Source: Microbulbifer variabilis (GTDB lineage Bacteria > Pseudomonadota > Gammaproteobacteria > Pseudomonadales > Cellvibrionaceae). Taken from it: a DNA stretch of 34,739 nucleotides. Below, in pieces: positions 15,608 through 23,976 of this stretch. A model generated the notes under the pieces. It was not told where the DNA came from. It saw only the letters and a list, made by a program, of their open reading frames with translations, and made no database searches. The DNA is taken from the NCBI RefSeq assembly GCF_020524905.1, contig NZ_JAIVKI010000026.1:1-34739 (forward strand), written 5' to 3'. Within the stretch, counting starts at the first letter, position 1; each line of letters opens with the position of its first letter. The position numbers and the translations under genes were made by a program.

Positions 15608-17154
15608 CAGTCCATTTTTACCAAGCTGTGGCCGGTCATTTCCGCCGGCTGTGGCAGATCCATCAACGCTAACATGGTTGGCGCCACATCCGCCAGACTG
15701 CCTCCGTCACACATTTGCACATTGCGCTCGCCGATGTACACAAAAGGTACCGGCAGGGTGGAGTGTTGGGTGCTGACCTGGCCGGAACTGGTATCGAACA
15801 TCTCTTCCACATTGCCGTGGTCGGCGGTGATCAGCACTTCGCCACCGGCAGCCAGGGCTGCGTTCACGACGCGCTCTACACACTGGTCCAGGGCTTCCAC
15901 GGCTTTTACCGCGGCTTCGAAGACACCGGTGTGGCCGACCATATCGCCGTTGGCGTAGTTACAGATAATGGTGTCGTACTCGCCGCTCTCGATTGCTGCT
16001 ACCAGCTTGTCGGTCACTTCCGGCGCGTTCATTTCCGGCTGTAGGTCGTAGGTGGCTACGTCTGGGGATTTGATCAGCTCGCGAGTTTCCCCTTGATAGG
16101 GTTCTTCGCGGCCGCCGCTGAAGAAGAAAGTCACGTGGGCATATTTTTCGGTTTCGGCAATGCGCAGCTGGGTCTTGCCCTGGGCCGACAGGTACTCACC
16201 GAGGGAATTCACCAGGTTTTCCGGAGGGAAGGCGCAGCTGGCGTGGATATCGGCGGCGTATTCGGTGGTCATGACAAAGTCTGACAGCTTGGGCTGGGCT
16301 TTGCGCTCGAAGCCGCTGAAGTCCGCTTCAGTAAAGGCGCGGGTCAGCTGGCGTGCGCGATCCGGGCGGAAGTTCATAAAGATCAGCGCATCGCCATCTT
16401 TGATGGGAGCGGGCTCGCCGATCATTGTCGGTGCGACAAATTCATCATTTTCACCGCGCTCGTAGGCGGCAGCTAATCCCGCCAGGGCGTCAGTGGCTTT
16501 GTGCTCCGCGGTTCCGAGGGTCAGCATATCGTAGACAGATTCGGTGCGATCCCAGCGCTGGTCGCGGTCCATGGCAAAGTAGCGGCCAGCCAAAGTGGCC
16601 ATATGGGCATTGCCGACGGCATCGCAGACCTGCATCAGGCGCGCGATAGAGGGTTCGGCGCTGCGCGGGGGTGTGTCGCGGCCATCGAGGAAGGCGTGTA
16701 CGTAGATAGCGCGGGCTCCGCGCTGTGCCGCCAGGGTCACCATAGCGACGATATGATCTTCGTGGCTGTGTACGCCGCCCTCGGACAGCAGTCCCATAAT
16801 ATGAACCGCACCGTTCTTGGTAATAGCCTTGTCCACCGCAGCGGTGTAGGCGGGGTTGCGGAAGAAATCGCCGTCTTTAATAGCCTTATTGATGCGGGTG
16901 AAGTTCTGGTAAACCACGCGGCCAGCCCCCAGGGTCATATGTCCCACCTCGGAGTTGCCCATTTGTCCTTCGGGTAGGCCCACCGCCATACCGGAGGTCT
17001 GAATCAGGGTTTTGGGGCGGGTTGCCCAGATGTTGTCCCACACCGGAGACTTTGCGGCACGAATCGCGTTGTACTCGGCATTGTCGCTGTGGCCGAAGCC
17101 GTCCAGAATCAGCAGGACTAAGGGGCGTTTGTGCGGGGCTTGCGAAGCGGCCAT
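15607..17154 (-). CDS. gpmI: 2,3-bisphosphoglycerate-independent phosphoglycerate mutase GpmI
   Basis: GpmI interconverts 3- and 2-phosphoglycerate in glycolysis and gluconeogenesis using two Mn(2+). The 515-residue alkaline-phosphatase-superfamily enzyme has Asp18 in LILDGFG, the phosphoserine Ser68 in MGNSEVGH, and metal motifs GDMVGHTG and [10 protein letters not shown]. Length and order are standard. The ATG at 17154 has GAGGAAA about 12 nt upstream. It leads the gpmI-envC-ctp run and diverges from the rhodanese gene across 209 bp. A second, cofactor-dependent mutase is not seen here. Confidence 0.97.
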   Translation of the reverse strand: MAASQAPHKRPLVLLILDGFGHSDNAEYNAIRAAKSPVWDNIWATRPKTLIQTSGMAVGLPEGQMGNSEVGHMTLGAGRVVYQNFTRINKAIKDGDFFRNPAYTAAVDKAITKNGAVHIMGLLSEGGVHSHEDHIVAMVTLAAQRGARAIYVHAFLDGRDTPPRSAEPSIARLMQVCDAVGNAHMATLAGRYFAMDRDQRWDRTESVYDMLTLGTAEHKATDALAGLAAAYERGENDEFVAPTMIGEPAPIKDGDALIFMNFRPDRARQLTRAFTEADFSGFERKAQPKLSDFVMTTEYAADIHASCAFPPENLVNSLGEYLSAQGKTQLRIAETEKYAHVTFFFSGGREEPYQGETRELIKSPDVATYDLQPEMNAPEVTDKLVAAIESGEYDTIICNYANGDMVGHTGVFEAAVKAVEALDQCVERVVNAALAAGGEVLITADHGNVEEMFDTSSGQVSTQHSTLPVPFVYIGERNVQMCDGGSLADVAPTMLALMDLPQPAEMTGHSLVKMD

Positions 17155-17294
17155 AGCGACGGGTTTCCTCTATCGGGTGGTTTGGATTGCGGACGCGGAT
17201 TTTAACCCGTTCGGCCATCGTTTAACCATGTCGAATAGCGCTGGATGAGTCCATTAGCGTCTATGCGGGTGCCGCTGGGGTATCATTTTGCTGG

Positions 17295-17322
17295 TTAGAA
17301 ATTCGCCACAATCGTGTATACT
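17295..17322 (+). promoter_or_regulatory. Candidate promoter for the rhodanese-grxC genes
   Basis: TTAGAA (17295-17300) and TATACT (17317-17322) are 16 bp apart and lie about 40 nt before the ATG at 17364. The -10 is good and the -35 weak. Confidence 0.4.
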
Positions 17323-17363
17323 CCCGCCAGCTTTGGCGCAGCTGCGCCGTAACGATAACCACT

Positions 17364-17798
17364 ATGGATTTTGGGGGCGGAGTGGATTTTTTCGTCTTTT
17401 TGAGTGAGCAGTGGCTGCTGGTCGGCCTGCTCGTGGCACTGCTTTATGCGCTGGTTCTGAGCGAGCGCTACAAGGCGGGTGTGCCGGTTTCCCTGCACGA
17501 GGTGACCCGGCTGATCAACAGCGATGGGGCCAAGGTATTGGATGTCCGCGATCGCAGCGAGTTTACCGCTGGGCATATCGTCGATGCCTTGCATATTCCC
17601 CACGGGGAAGTGGCTGAGCGCATCGCCGAGCTGGAACCCTTCAAAGATAAGGTGGTGATTGTCGCCGATAAAATGGGTCAGCACGCCGGGCCTGCGGGTC
17701 GCCTGCTCAAGCAGAAGGGCTTCCAGGTGCGCCGACTGCAGGGTGGTATGAGCGAGTGGACTAATCAGAACTTGCCTTTGGTCAAGGGCAAGGGTTAG
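17364..17798 (+). CDS. Membrane-anchored rhodanese-like protein (YibN type), cysteine-less
   Basis: The 144-residue protein has one N-terminal membrane helix (about 17-33) and a cytoplasmic rhodanese domain (about 40-138: LLDVRDR-like VLDVRDRSEFTAGHI, later LQGGMSEW). The active-site loop that normally holds the sulfur-carrying Cys reads VIVADKMGQHAG, and the whole protein contains no cysteine, so it cannot act as a sulfurtransferase. E. coli YibN likewise lacks a normal active-site loop. Its place before grxC and secB is conserved in gammaproteobacteria, suggesting a role linked to secretion or redox folding. The ATG at 17364 has no clear ribosome site; a GTG at 17382 is an alternative start. 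Confidence 0.85.
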   Translation: MDFGGGVDFFVFLSEQWLLVGLLVALLYALVLSERYKAGVPVSLHEVTRLINSDGAKVLDVRDRSEFTAGHIVDALHIPHGEVAERIAELEPFKDKVVIVADKMGQHAGPAGRLLKQKGFQVRRLQGGMSEWTNQNLPLVKGKG

Positions 17799-17837
17799 TC
17801 CAGCAATTCAAGAGATGGCTTTAGGCGGAGTTTTGTT

Positions 17838-18098
17838 ATGCAGGATGTTGTCATCTACACCACCCGTTTTTGTCCCTACTGTATTCGCGCCAAGCAGTTG
17901 CTCGACAGCAAGCGCGTGAACTATCGCGAAATCGCGGTGGACAACAAACCGGAGCTGCGCGCTCAGATGGCGGAAAAGGCCGGTCGCCGCACCGTGCCGC
18001 AGATCTGGATTGGCGATTACCATGTGGGTGGCTGCGATGAGCTGATGGCCCATGAGCGTGCAGGAAAGCTCGATAAATTGCTGAAAGCGGCTGGCTGA
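17838..18098 (+). CDS. grxC: Glutaredoxin 3 GrxC
   Basis: The 86-residue dithiol glutaredoxin reduces disulfides with glutathione in the cytosol. It has the CPYC active site (Cys12, Cys15), the cis-proline TVPQIWIG, and GGCDEL for glutathione binding. Length and motifs match GrxC. GGCGGAG precedes the ATG. It lies 39 nt after the rhodanese gene and 158 nt before secB, in the conserved rhodanese-grxC-secB order. A hairpin after its stop separates it from secB. Confidence 0.96.
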   Translation: MQDVVIYTTRFCPYCIRAKQLLDSKRVNYREIAVDNKPELRAQMAEKAGRRTVPQIWIGDYHVGGCDELMAHERAGKLDKLLKAAG

Positions 18099-18109
18099 TA
18101 AAGGTTGTC

Positions 18110-18128
18110 GCCGCGTGCCTCACGCGGC
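18110..18128 (+). terminator. Hairpin between grxC and secB
   Basis: GCCGCGTG (18110-18117) and CACGCGGC (18121-18128) form a perfect 8-bp stem with a CCT loop, 12 nt after the grxC stop, followed by TTTGG. The T run is short, so termination may be partial and some secB transcript could come from read-through. Confidence 0.55.
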
Positions 18129-18256
18129 TTTGGATATTTGCTATTAATCCGGTCCGGGCCTTGAAACGGTATTTGCAGGCCCCCATCTGAAGGCTCATAC
18201 AAGGAGTCTTTCTCACGGAAGGCATCAATAAACTTTTTATAAAAACAGGCAGTAAC

Positions 18257-18754
18257 ATGGCTGAAGAATTAAACGGCGCGGCAAACGCAGAGGCTCCACA
18301 AGTACAATTCGCGATGCAGCGCATCTACCTGAAGGATCTCTCTTTCGAGACCCCCATGGGTGTCGAGGTTTTCAAAAAACAGTGGAAGCCTCAGGTAAAC
18401 CAGGAGCTGAACACCAAGACCGCCAAGGTTGACGAAGACCTGTACGAAGTGGCGCTGACGCTCACTATCACCGTGAAGCTGGAAGAAGACACCGCTTTCC
18501 TGGTGGAAGTGAAGCAGGCAGGCCTGTTCGGCATCAAGGGTCTGGAAGGTCAGCAGCTGGCTCAGGCTCTGAACACTGCCTGCCCGCAGATCCTGTTCCC
18601 CTATGCTCGCGAAGTGATCGACAATGCCGTTGTTAAAGGTTCCTTCCCGGCATTGATGCTGCCGCCGGTCAATTTCGACGCCCTGTTTGCTCAGGCTCTG
18701 AACCAAGCGCAGCAGCAGGCTGCTGAAGGTGCCCAGGCTAAAGCGGACGCATAA
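18257..18754 (+). CDS. secB: Protein-export chaperone SecB
   Basis: SecB is a tetrameric cytosolic chaperone that holds preproteins unfolded and delivers them to SecA. The 165-residue acidic protein has the family blocks [11 protein letters not shown] (about 22-32), [15 protein letters not shown], and [13 protein letters not shown].......[11 protein letters not shown]. The C-terminal tail is Gln/Ala-rich and lacks obvious extra domains. A strong terminator follows, so it closes the transcription unit. Confidence 0.97.
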   Translation: MAEELNGAANAEAPQVQFAMQRIYLKDLSFETPMGVEVFKKQWKPQVNQELNTKTAKVDEDLYEVALTLTITVKLEEDTAFLVEVKQAGLFGIKGLEGQQLAQALNTACPQILFPYAREVIDNAVVKGSFPALMLPPVNFDALFAQALNQAQQQAAEGAQAKADA

Positions 18755-18772
18755 TCCCGCCAGCTTGTGAGA

Positions 18773-18798
18773 AAGGTCCCATCAGGGGCCTTTTTTTA
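18773..18798 (+). terminator. Rho-independent terminator of secB
   Basis: AAGGTCCC (18773-18780), an ATCA loop and GGGGCCTT (18785-18792, one G-T pair) are followed by TTTTTTATA. This lies about 20 nt after the secB stop. Confidence 0.85.
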
Positions 18799-18874
18799 TA
18801 TCTGTTATTTGTGCACCTTGTGGACGCAATAGAAATAAATTCAGCTGGTCTCGAAACTTAGCCGGAGGCTGCCT

Positions 18875-19327
18875 ATGCAATGGGATTTACCCAACCCTTT
18901 TATCCACAAGGTAAGGGTGGGGGCTGAGCATGTGGATGGTTTACACCACGCCAATAACGCCGAGTATGTGCGCTGGTGCGAAGCTGCTGCATGGGCCCAC
19001 AGTGCCGCATTGGGCCTGGATGTCATAAATTACCAGGATCTCGATCGGGGAATGGCCATTCGCCACGGGCAGTATGACTATATACTGGCGGCGAAAGAGG
19101 GGGATGAACTGGTATTCGGTACCTGGCTCACAGAGGTAGACGGGCGCCTGAATATGACCCGCTACTTTCAAGTCTTTCGCGCCGCCGATGGAGCATTGGT
19201 ATTGCGGGCCCAGTGGCGGTTGGTATGCATCGAGCTTTCCAGTGGTAGACCGAAGCGCATGCCGGCGATCTTCAAGGAAATCTACAGTCCGGCAGTGACT
19301 GCCCCGGAGGCTGAAAACAATGAGTGA
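18875..19327 (+). CDS. Acyl-CoA thioesterase, hotdog fold (4HBT/YbgC-like)
   Basis: The 150-residue protein matches single-domain hotdog thioesterases of the 4-hydroxybenzoyl-CoA type. The conserved block EHVDGLHHANNAEYVRWCEAA (residues 18-38 region) contains Asp21, the expected catalytic acid, in the place of the family's D-x(3)-HVNN motif. GGAGG lies 8 nt before the ATG at 18875. The stop overlaps the following SDR gene by 8 nt, so the two are surely co-expressed and may act on the same acyl substrate. Substrate chain length cannot be told from sequence. Confidence 0.88.
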   Translation: MQWDLPNPFIHKVRVGAEHVDGLHHANNAEYVRWCEAAAWAHSAALGLDVINYQDLDRGMAIRHGQYDYILAAKEGDELVFGTWLTEVDGRLNMTRYFQVFRAADGALVLRAQWRLVCIELSSGRPKRMPAIFKEIYSPAVTAPEAENNE

Positions 19328-20183
19328 AGAGTTTGTAACCCTGACAGAAAACACAGGGGCGCTTAAGGACAAGACCATCTTTATCACCGGCGCCAGCCGC
19401 GGTATCGGCCGCGCCATAGCGCTCAAGTGCGCGGCGGACGGCGCTAATATTGTGATCGCCGCCAAGTCCGCTGAGCCCCACCCGAAGTTACCCGGCACCA
19501 TTTTTTCTGTGGCACAGGAAGTAGAGAGCGCCGGTGGCAAGGCCCTGGCCCTGCAGGTGGATGTGCGCGATGAGCAGCGGGTGGAAGATGCGATGGCTCA
19601 GGCGGCGGACAAGTTTGGTGGAATTGATGTGGTGATCAACAACGCCGGCGCGATTAATCTGACTAATGTGGAGTCCACCCCGCCCAAGCGCTATGACCTG
19701 ATGCTGAACATCAATAGTCGGGCTGTGTATCTGACCGCGCACCTGGCGATTCCCTACCTGAAAAAGTCGGATAACGCCCATATCCTCAGCCTGTGTCCCC
19801 CGCTCAATCTCCAGCCCAAATGGTTGGGGCCCTTCGCGCCTTACGCGCTGTCCAAATTTGGCATGACCATCCTAAGCCTGGGATTGGCGGAGGAGTTGCG
19901 TGAGGCGGGGATCGCCGTCAATACCCTGTGGCCGCGCACTCTGGTGGCCACTGCCGCCATTGAGTTTGCGGTGGGTAATCGCGAGATGTTCGAGCAGAGT
20001 CGCAAACCGGCGATTATGGCCGATGCAGCCTACGAAATATTGGTCACAAAAGGGGCTGCTCTGAACGGGTGCCAGCTGATCGATGAGGAACTTCTGGTGG
20101 AACGCGGGGTAAAAGATTTTACCGACTATGCCCATAACCCCGATAATGCGGGGAATCTGACCAAGGATTTATTTTTGGACTGA
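19320..20183 (+). CDS. Short-chain dehydrogenase/reductase, HSDL2-like
   Basis: The 287-residue NAD(P)-dependent oxidoreductase has the cofactor motif TGASRGIG (23-30), NNAG (107-110) and the catalytic YxxxK (Tyr175, Lys179). The sequence around the active site, ILSLCPPLNLQPKW and later AVNTLWPRT, closely follows the animal and bacterial HSDL2 group, including the PPLNL block just after the catalytic Ser157. HSDL2 proteins usually have a C-terminal sterol-carrier domain; it is absent here. HSDL2 is associated with fatty-acid or sterol metabolism, which fits the overlapping thioesterase gene. The physiological substrate is unknown. Confidence 0.9.
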   Translation: MSEEFVTLTENTGALKDKTIFITGASRGIGRAIALKCAADGANIVIAAKSAEPHPKLPGTIFSVAQEVESAGGKALALQVDVRDEQRVEDAMAQAADKFGGIDVVINNAGAINLTNVESTPPKRYDLMLNINSRAVYLTAHLAIPYLKKSDNAHILSLCPPLNLQPKWLGPFAPYALSKFGMTILSLGLAEELREAGIAVNTLWPRTLVATAAIEFAVGNREMFEQSRKPAIMADAAYEILVTKGAALNGCQLIDEELLVERGVKDFTDYAHNPDNAGNLTKDLFLD

Positions 20184-20204
20184 CGCTGGCGGGGGGGGTA
20201 TTTC

Positions 20205-20792
20205 ATGAGCAGCGACAGCAAGTTATTCAAAGACGCACTCGGTGAACTGGGAGACGTCAAACCGCTAGTGCAGGAGCGCCGTGTTACCTTGCGAAAGGAA
20301 AGCGAGCCTTCTGAGCGTCTCTTGCGTGAGCGCCGTGCCGCTGCGACGCGTTTGAGTGAGCGTGAAATGAATCCCCTCTCCGGTGAGTATATTGAGCTGG
20401 TGGCACCCTGGGACCCTATCGAGTTTAAACGTGACGGGGTGCAAAACGGTGTCTACCGCAATCTGCGCCTGGGCAAGTACACGGTGGATGCGCGCCTCGA
20501 CCTGCATCGTCACTCGGTGGAAATGGCCCGTAGTGCCGTTGTGGAGTTTGTGCGCGACTGTGTCGCGGCGGATGTGCGCTGTGCGTTAATTACCCACGGC
20601 AAGGGTGAGGGGCGCAAGCAGCCCGCCCTTTTGAAAAGCTGTATTAATCACTGGCTGCCGCAGTTGCATGAAGTATTGGCATTTCACAGTGCGCAGAAAC
20701 AGCACGGTGGCATGGGGGCTACTTACCTATTGCTGCGCAAGAGTGAACGCAAGCGTCAGGAGAATCTGGAGAGGCATCAGCGGCGCTTTTGA
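20205..20792 (+). CDS. smrA: Smr-domain protein (SmrA-like, putative DNA endonuclease)
   Basis: The 195-residue protein has a charged N-terminal region (1-90) and a C-terminal Smr domain (about 95-180) with the diagnostic LDLHRHSVEMAR (LDxH motif), ITHGKG and GGMGATYLLLRKS. Smr domains are small nuclease or nucleic-acid-binding modules related to the C-terminus of MutS2; E. coli SmrA has nicking activity in vitro. A run of G before the ATG supplies the ribosome site. It follows the SDR gene by 21 nt and is closed by a strong terminator. Confidence 0.88.
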   Translation: MSSDSKLFKDALGELGDVKPLVQERRVTLRKESEPSERLLRERRAAATRLSEREMNPLSGEYIELVAPWDPIEFKRDGVQNGVYRNLRLGKYTVDARLDLHRHSVEMARSAVVEFVRDCVAADVRCALITHGKGEGRKQPALLKSCINHWLPQLHEVLAFHSAQKQHGGMGATYLLLRKSERKRQENLERHQRRF

Positions 20793-20903
20793 GGTCCGCT
20801 TTGTCATTTTTCTGTCATCTGTGAGAACTATGATGCGCGCCGAGGCTTTCCAATGCGAATGCGCATCTGACTCATCTTTTTGATTCTTCTTGATTGTGAT
20901 ATT

Positions 20904-20928
20904 GGCGACCCATTGGGTCGCCTTTTTT
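20904..20928 (+). terminator. Strong rho-independent terminator after the Smr gene
   Basis: GGCGACCC (20904-20911), loop ATT, GGGTCGCC (20915-20922), then six Ts: a perfect 8-bp stem with a T run. It also lies just past the 3' end of the convergent META-domain gene at 20961. Confidence 0.92.
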
Positions 20929-20960
20929 ATGGCTGTTCCAGTGGTAGCGATACCAGCAAC

Positions 20961-21458
20961 TCAGCGCATGATTTCATCGACCCGGTTAAATTCAAGCCGC
21001 GTGGCTCTGTCGTTACTGCTCAGGATCAGCTTGTCACCCACCACTTCGAGAAAGCGGGTTTTGCGCAGGGCTCTCAGATAATCGGCTTCCAGTTCATCAC
21101 TGGGACGTCCGTTTCCCACCCTGGAAATGACCGGTGATCTGGGCCAGGAGAGTTCTCCGCTGTTCTCGAGGTAGAAGCGCCCCAAATAGGGATTGATGCC
21201 GCCATTGCCACGAACGTAGCCGAAGCGATCACAAGTAAAGAAGGGGCGTTCGCGCCAGAATTTTTTCCACAGTAGCGTGTACTCATAGTTGTTCTCGCCA
21301 TCCTGCAGGTTCGATAGTATCCAGTCGTGCTCACAAGCGGACCAGGCCGGTTGTCTGAAAGGCTGAGGGGCTGGCTCATTGAAGGACATGCACCCGGAAA
21401 AAAACAGGCTCAATAGGGTTGGGACTACAAGCTGCAAGCGAAGGTGAGATCGCGGCAT
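20961..21458 (-). CDS. META-domain (HslJ-like) lipoprotein, copy 1
   Basis: Starting at 21458, the 165-residue product has a lipoprotein signal with lipobox FSGC (Cys23). A longer in-frame start would put 37 extra residues in front of it. The mature part begins with a spacer rich in Pro and has the beta-strand pattern WILSNL...., GYVRGNGGINPYLGRFYLENSGELSW, and a final LEFNRV, recalling the META/DUF306 domain of heat-shock protein HslJ (GxNxYxGxY motif). Two cysteines (CEHDW, FTCDRF) may pair. It lies 64 nt after a second gene of the same type. Related E. coli HslJ is an envelope protein linked to novobiocin resistance. The role here is unknown. Confidence 0.75.
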   Translation of the reverse strand: MPRSHLRLQLVVPTLLSLFFSGCMSFNEPAPQPFRQPAWSACEHDWILSNLQDGENNYEYTLLWKKFWRERPFFTCDRFGYVRGNGGINPYLGRFYLENSGELSWPRSPVISRVGNGRPSDELEADYLRALRKTRFLEVVGDKLILSSNDRATRLEFNRVDEIMR

Positions 21459-21522
21459 GATGTCGTTCTCATTGTTTTTGCGACATTTAATCGTAAAAGC
21501 TATCAGTGGTCTGTGGTGGTGT

Positions 21523-21996
21523 TCAAGATCCTGCCCTGACATATTCGATATAAATATCGCCGGAGGCATCGCGCAGGATTAAACGCTTCCCGCGGGACTT
21601 AGTAAATGCCTGGCGAGTTCCAGCAAGGGCGCGCAGGTAGGTGTTTTCCTGTTGTAGCAGGTTCTCTGGACCGCCCATCTTGGTGGAGGCGAAGCTGGAG
21701 CTGTCCCACAGCATCAGGCCATTGTCGGTAACCTGCAGCTCGCCGCGGTAAGTGTTGATGCCGCTGCGCCCCATCACATTGCCATCGAGGTTACACACGA
21801 AGGTAAAGTCTGCGGGCTTATGGATCGACACAGCGCCGCCATTAATGCGCAAACGCACCAACTGCCACTTCTTATTGCACACGGAGCTTGCCGTTCCCGC
21901 GCTCTGTACAACTCTGGCTTCTTCCACACTGTTCGATAGGCATCCGCCGATGACCAGCAGAGCCCCCATTAGCCACAGTTGCACCAACCTGCTCAT
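21523..21996 (-). CDS. META-domain (HslJ-like) lipoprotein, copy 2
   Basis: The ATG at 21996 gives a 157-residue lipoprotein with lipobox VIGGC (Cys19) and GGGAG upstream. The mature region has KWQLVRLRINGG, then GNVMGRSGINTYRGELQVTDNGLMLWD, the META-domain signature GxNxYxGxL, and ILRDASGDIYIEYVRA at the end. It shares layout, two conserved Cys positions and the GINxYxGxx core with the following gene, so the pair most likely arose by tandem duplication followed by strong divergence. It is first in the two-gene minus-strand unit. Confidence 0.78.
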   Translation of the reverse strand: MSRLVQLWLMGALLVIGGCLSNSVEEARVVQSAGTASSVCNKKWQLVRLRINGGAVSIHKPADFTFVCNLDGNVMGRSGINTYRGELQVTDNGLMLWDSSSFASTKMGGPENLLQQENTYLRALAGTRQAFTKSRGKRLILRDASGDIYIEYVRAGS

Positions 21997-22176
21997 CGGC
22001 GAGTTACTCCCTGACCCTTGCATCTACAAACTCGAACGGGCCTATCGACATAGCCTGAAACCCGGTCTACGCAAAGCTTAGTCGCTGCCCCCTGTTAAGA
22101 GACGTCAGGCATGACAAGCTATGCTTCCCCTGTGAAAGAAGGCGCTACCCAGGCGCAAAGTAAGGCTAGGTGCGGC

Positions 22177-23613
22177 ATGATCCGACGGACAAAAATAGTC
22201 GCTACGCTCGGCCCCTCGACCGATAAGGGGGACACCCTGCATCAGTTGATCGCCGCTGGTGTGAATATTGTGCGCTTGAATTTTTCTCACGGCGAAATTG
22301 AGGAGCATCGTCGCCGTGCCGAACAGGTGCGCGCAGAGGCCGCCCGTCAGGGCTGCCATATCGCCATACTGGGGGACCTGCAGGGCCCGAAAATCCGCGT
22401 GGGTAAATTCACCGATGGCGGTGTGCAGCTCACCGCTGGTGCCGAGTTTATTTTGGACCCCTCTTGGCCCAGGGAGCGGGGAAGCAGCGCCGGGGTATCG
22501 GTGGACTATGCCGAGCTGGCTGGGGATTGTCGCCCGGGGGATATACTGCTTCTGGATGATGGGCGCCTCAGCCTGCTTGTAAAGAAAATTGATGGCCATG
22601 TGGTTACCACTGAGGTACAGGAAGGGGGCTGGCTCTCCGATCGAAAAGGAATTAACAAGCGTGGGGGCGGCCTCACCGCGCCCGCATTAACGGATAAGGA
22701 TTTGCGCGATATTCGGGTTGCCGCCGATCTGCAATTGGATTATCTGGCGGTGTCTTTTCCCCGCGATGCGCAAGATATTCACCGGGCACGGGAGCTGCTG
22801 CAGCAGGCGGGAGGCAATAGCCAGATTGTCGCCAAGATTGAGCGGGCAGAGGCGATCTCCACCGATGAGCACTTGCAGGATCTGATTTTGGCGAGCGATG
22901 TGATCATGGTAGCGCGCGGCGATCTGGCTGTGGAAATTGGCGATGCGGAATTAATGGGGGTGCAAAAACTTTTAATCCGCTTTGCCCGCTACCTGAATCG
23001 CACGGTGATCACCGCAACCCAGATGATGGAGTCGATGATTTCCTGCCCAGTGCCCACACGGGCGGAGGTGTGCGATGTCGCCAATGCGGTGCTGGATGGT
23101 ACCGATGCGGTAATGCTATCGGCGGAAACCGCTAGTGGGGACTATCCGGTTGAGACAGTGCGGCATATGGCAGAGGTCATTATTGGGGCGGAAAAACACC
23201 GTGCTACACAGAGACCCTCGGATAGTCTGCGCGGCGATTATCCTGCCGGTGATGCCTGTATCGCCATGGCCGCGATCACCATTGCCAATCACTGTCAGGA
23301 TATTAAGGCCATCATCTGCCAGACAGAGACTGGGAATACCGCTCTTTTGATGTCCAGGGTGCGTGCGGTGATCCCGATCTATGCCTTTTGCCGGCACCGC
23401 AGGATTTGCAACCGGGTTGCTCTCTATCGCGGAGTCGATCCGGTTTTGATGGCGGTGGCGGGTATGGATGGACCATCGCGGGACAATAAAGCAATCAGTC
23501 ATTTAAAGCAGCGTAATCTTTTGAAGGCGGGCGACTTTGTGCTGGTTTCCCGTGGCTATCGACAAGATACTGGTGGTCAGACCGATACCCTTCGGGTAGT
23601 CAGGGTTGAATAA
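22177..23613 (+). CDS. pyk: Pyruvate kinase
   Basis: Pyruvate kinase transfers phosphate from PEP to ADP, the last step of glycolysis. With the ATG at 22177 the protein has 478 residues and starts MIRRTKIVATLGPST, the usual family start. An ATG at 22111 would add 22 residues and has a poor ribosome site. Visible motifs are RLNFSHG, GDLQGPKIRVG, VAKIERAEA (catalytic Lys), VARGDLAVEIG (Mg/PEP), TATQMMESM and DAVMLSAETASGDYP. The inserted B domain spans about 70-170. The C-terminal allosteric domain is present. The start falls 181 nt from the divergent META lipoprotein start. Confidence 0.95.
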   Translation: MIRRTKIVATLGPSTDKGDTLHQLIAAGVNIVRLNFSHGEIEEHRRRAEQVRAEAARQGCHIAILGDLQGPKIRVGKFTDGGVQLTAGAEFILDPSWPRERGSSAGVSVDYAELAGDCRPGDILLLDDGRLSLLVKKIDGHVVTTEVQEGGWLSDRKGINKRGGGLTAPALTDKDLRDIRVAADLQLDYLAVSFPRDAQDIHRARELLQQAGGNSQIVAKIERAEAISTDEHLQDLILASDVIMVARGDLAVEIGDAELMGVQKLLIRFARYLNRTVITATQMMESMISCPVPTRAEVCDVANAVLDGTDAVMLSAETASGDYPVETVRHMAEVIIGAEKHRATQRPSDSLRGDYPAGDACIAMAAITIANHCQDIKAIICQTETGNTALLMSRVRAVIPIYAFCRHRRICNRVALYRGVDPVLMAVAGMDGPSRDNKAISHLKQRNLLKAGDFVLVSRGYRQDTGGQTDTLRVVRVE

Positions 23614-23758
23614 AATTTTTCTTTCGCTCCCGGGCCAATTACTTCCGATAAAACTGAAAACTAGATTTTTTTCTTGAAAGGCAAGGGCAGCGCCCGTGCG
23701 ATATCCAGTGAATTAAAACTTGTGTACTTTTAATAATTATCCATGCCCGAGACTACTT

Positions 23759-23782
23759 AAAATACTGAGTATTTTTCGTTTT
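23759..23782 (+). terminator. AT-rich hairpin with T-run downstream of pyk
   Basis: AAAATACT (23759-23766), G, AGTATTTT (23768-23775) form a perfect AT-rich palindrome followed by TTCGTTTTTT. It may end pyk transcription about 145 nt after the stop and lies just past the 3' end of the minus-strand lipoprotein gene. The AT stem makes it weak. Confidence 0.4.
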
Positions 23783-23799
23783 TTCAGCAACTTGAATTT

Positions 23800-23976
23800 T
23801 TAACCTGATCGGGCACAGCGCACCAGGGTTTTGGTTTCCAGCTCTTGTTCAACACAGTGAAATTTTTTTCCGTTTAGCGATAGCGACTTTGGACTTCCCT
23901 GTGATGCAGTTGTGGCGCAACCGGCAATACCTGTTACCAGTGCTACGGCAAGCAGCGTCGGCAGGAGTTTTTGCAC
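23800..23976 (-). CDS. 58-residue small lipoprotein with GTG start
   Basis: A GTG at 23976 with GAGG about 9 nt upstream opens a 58-codon frame. The product has a textbook lipoprotein signal: Gln-Lys, a 14-residue hydrophobic core, lipobox GIAGC with Cys20, then CATTASQGSP. The mature ~39 residues are polar and hold two cysteines (FHCVEQELETKTLVRCARSG), probably a disulfide loop. The family resembles short lipoproteins common in marine gammaproteobacteria but I cannot name it. It is a single gene between pyk and the Tyr-rich lipoprotein genes. Confidence 0.65.
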   Translation of the reverse strand: MQKLLPTLLAVALVTGIAGCATTASQGSPKSLSLNGKKFHCVEQELETKTLVRCARSG

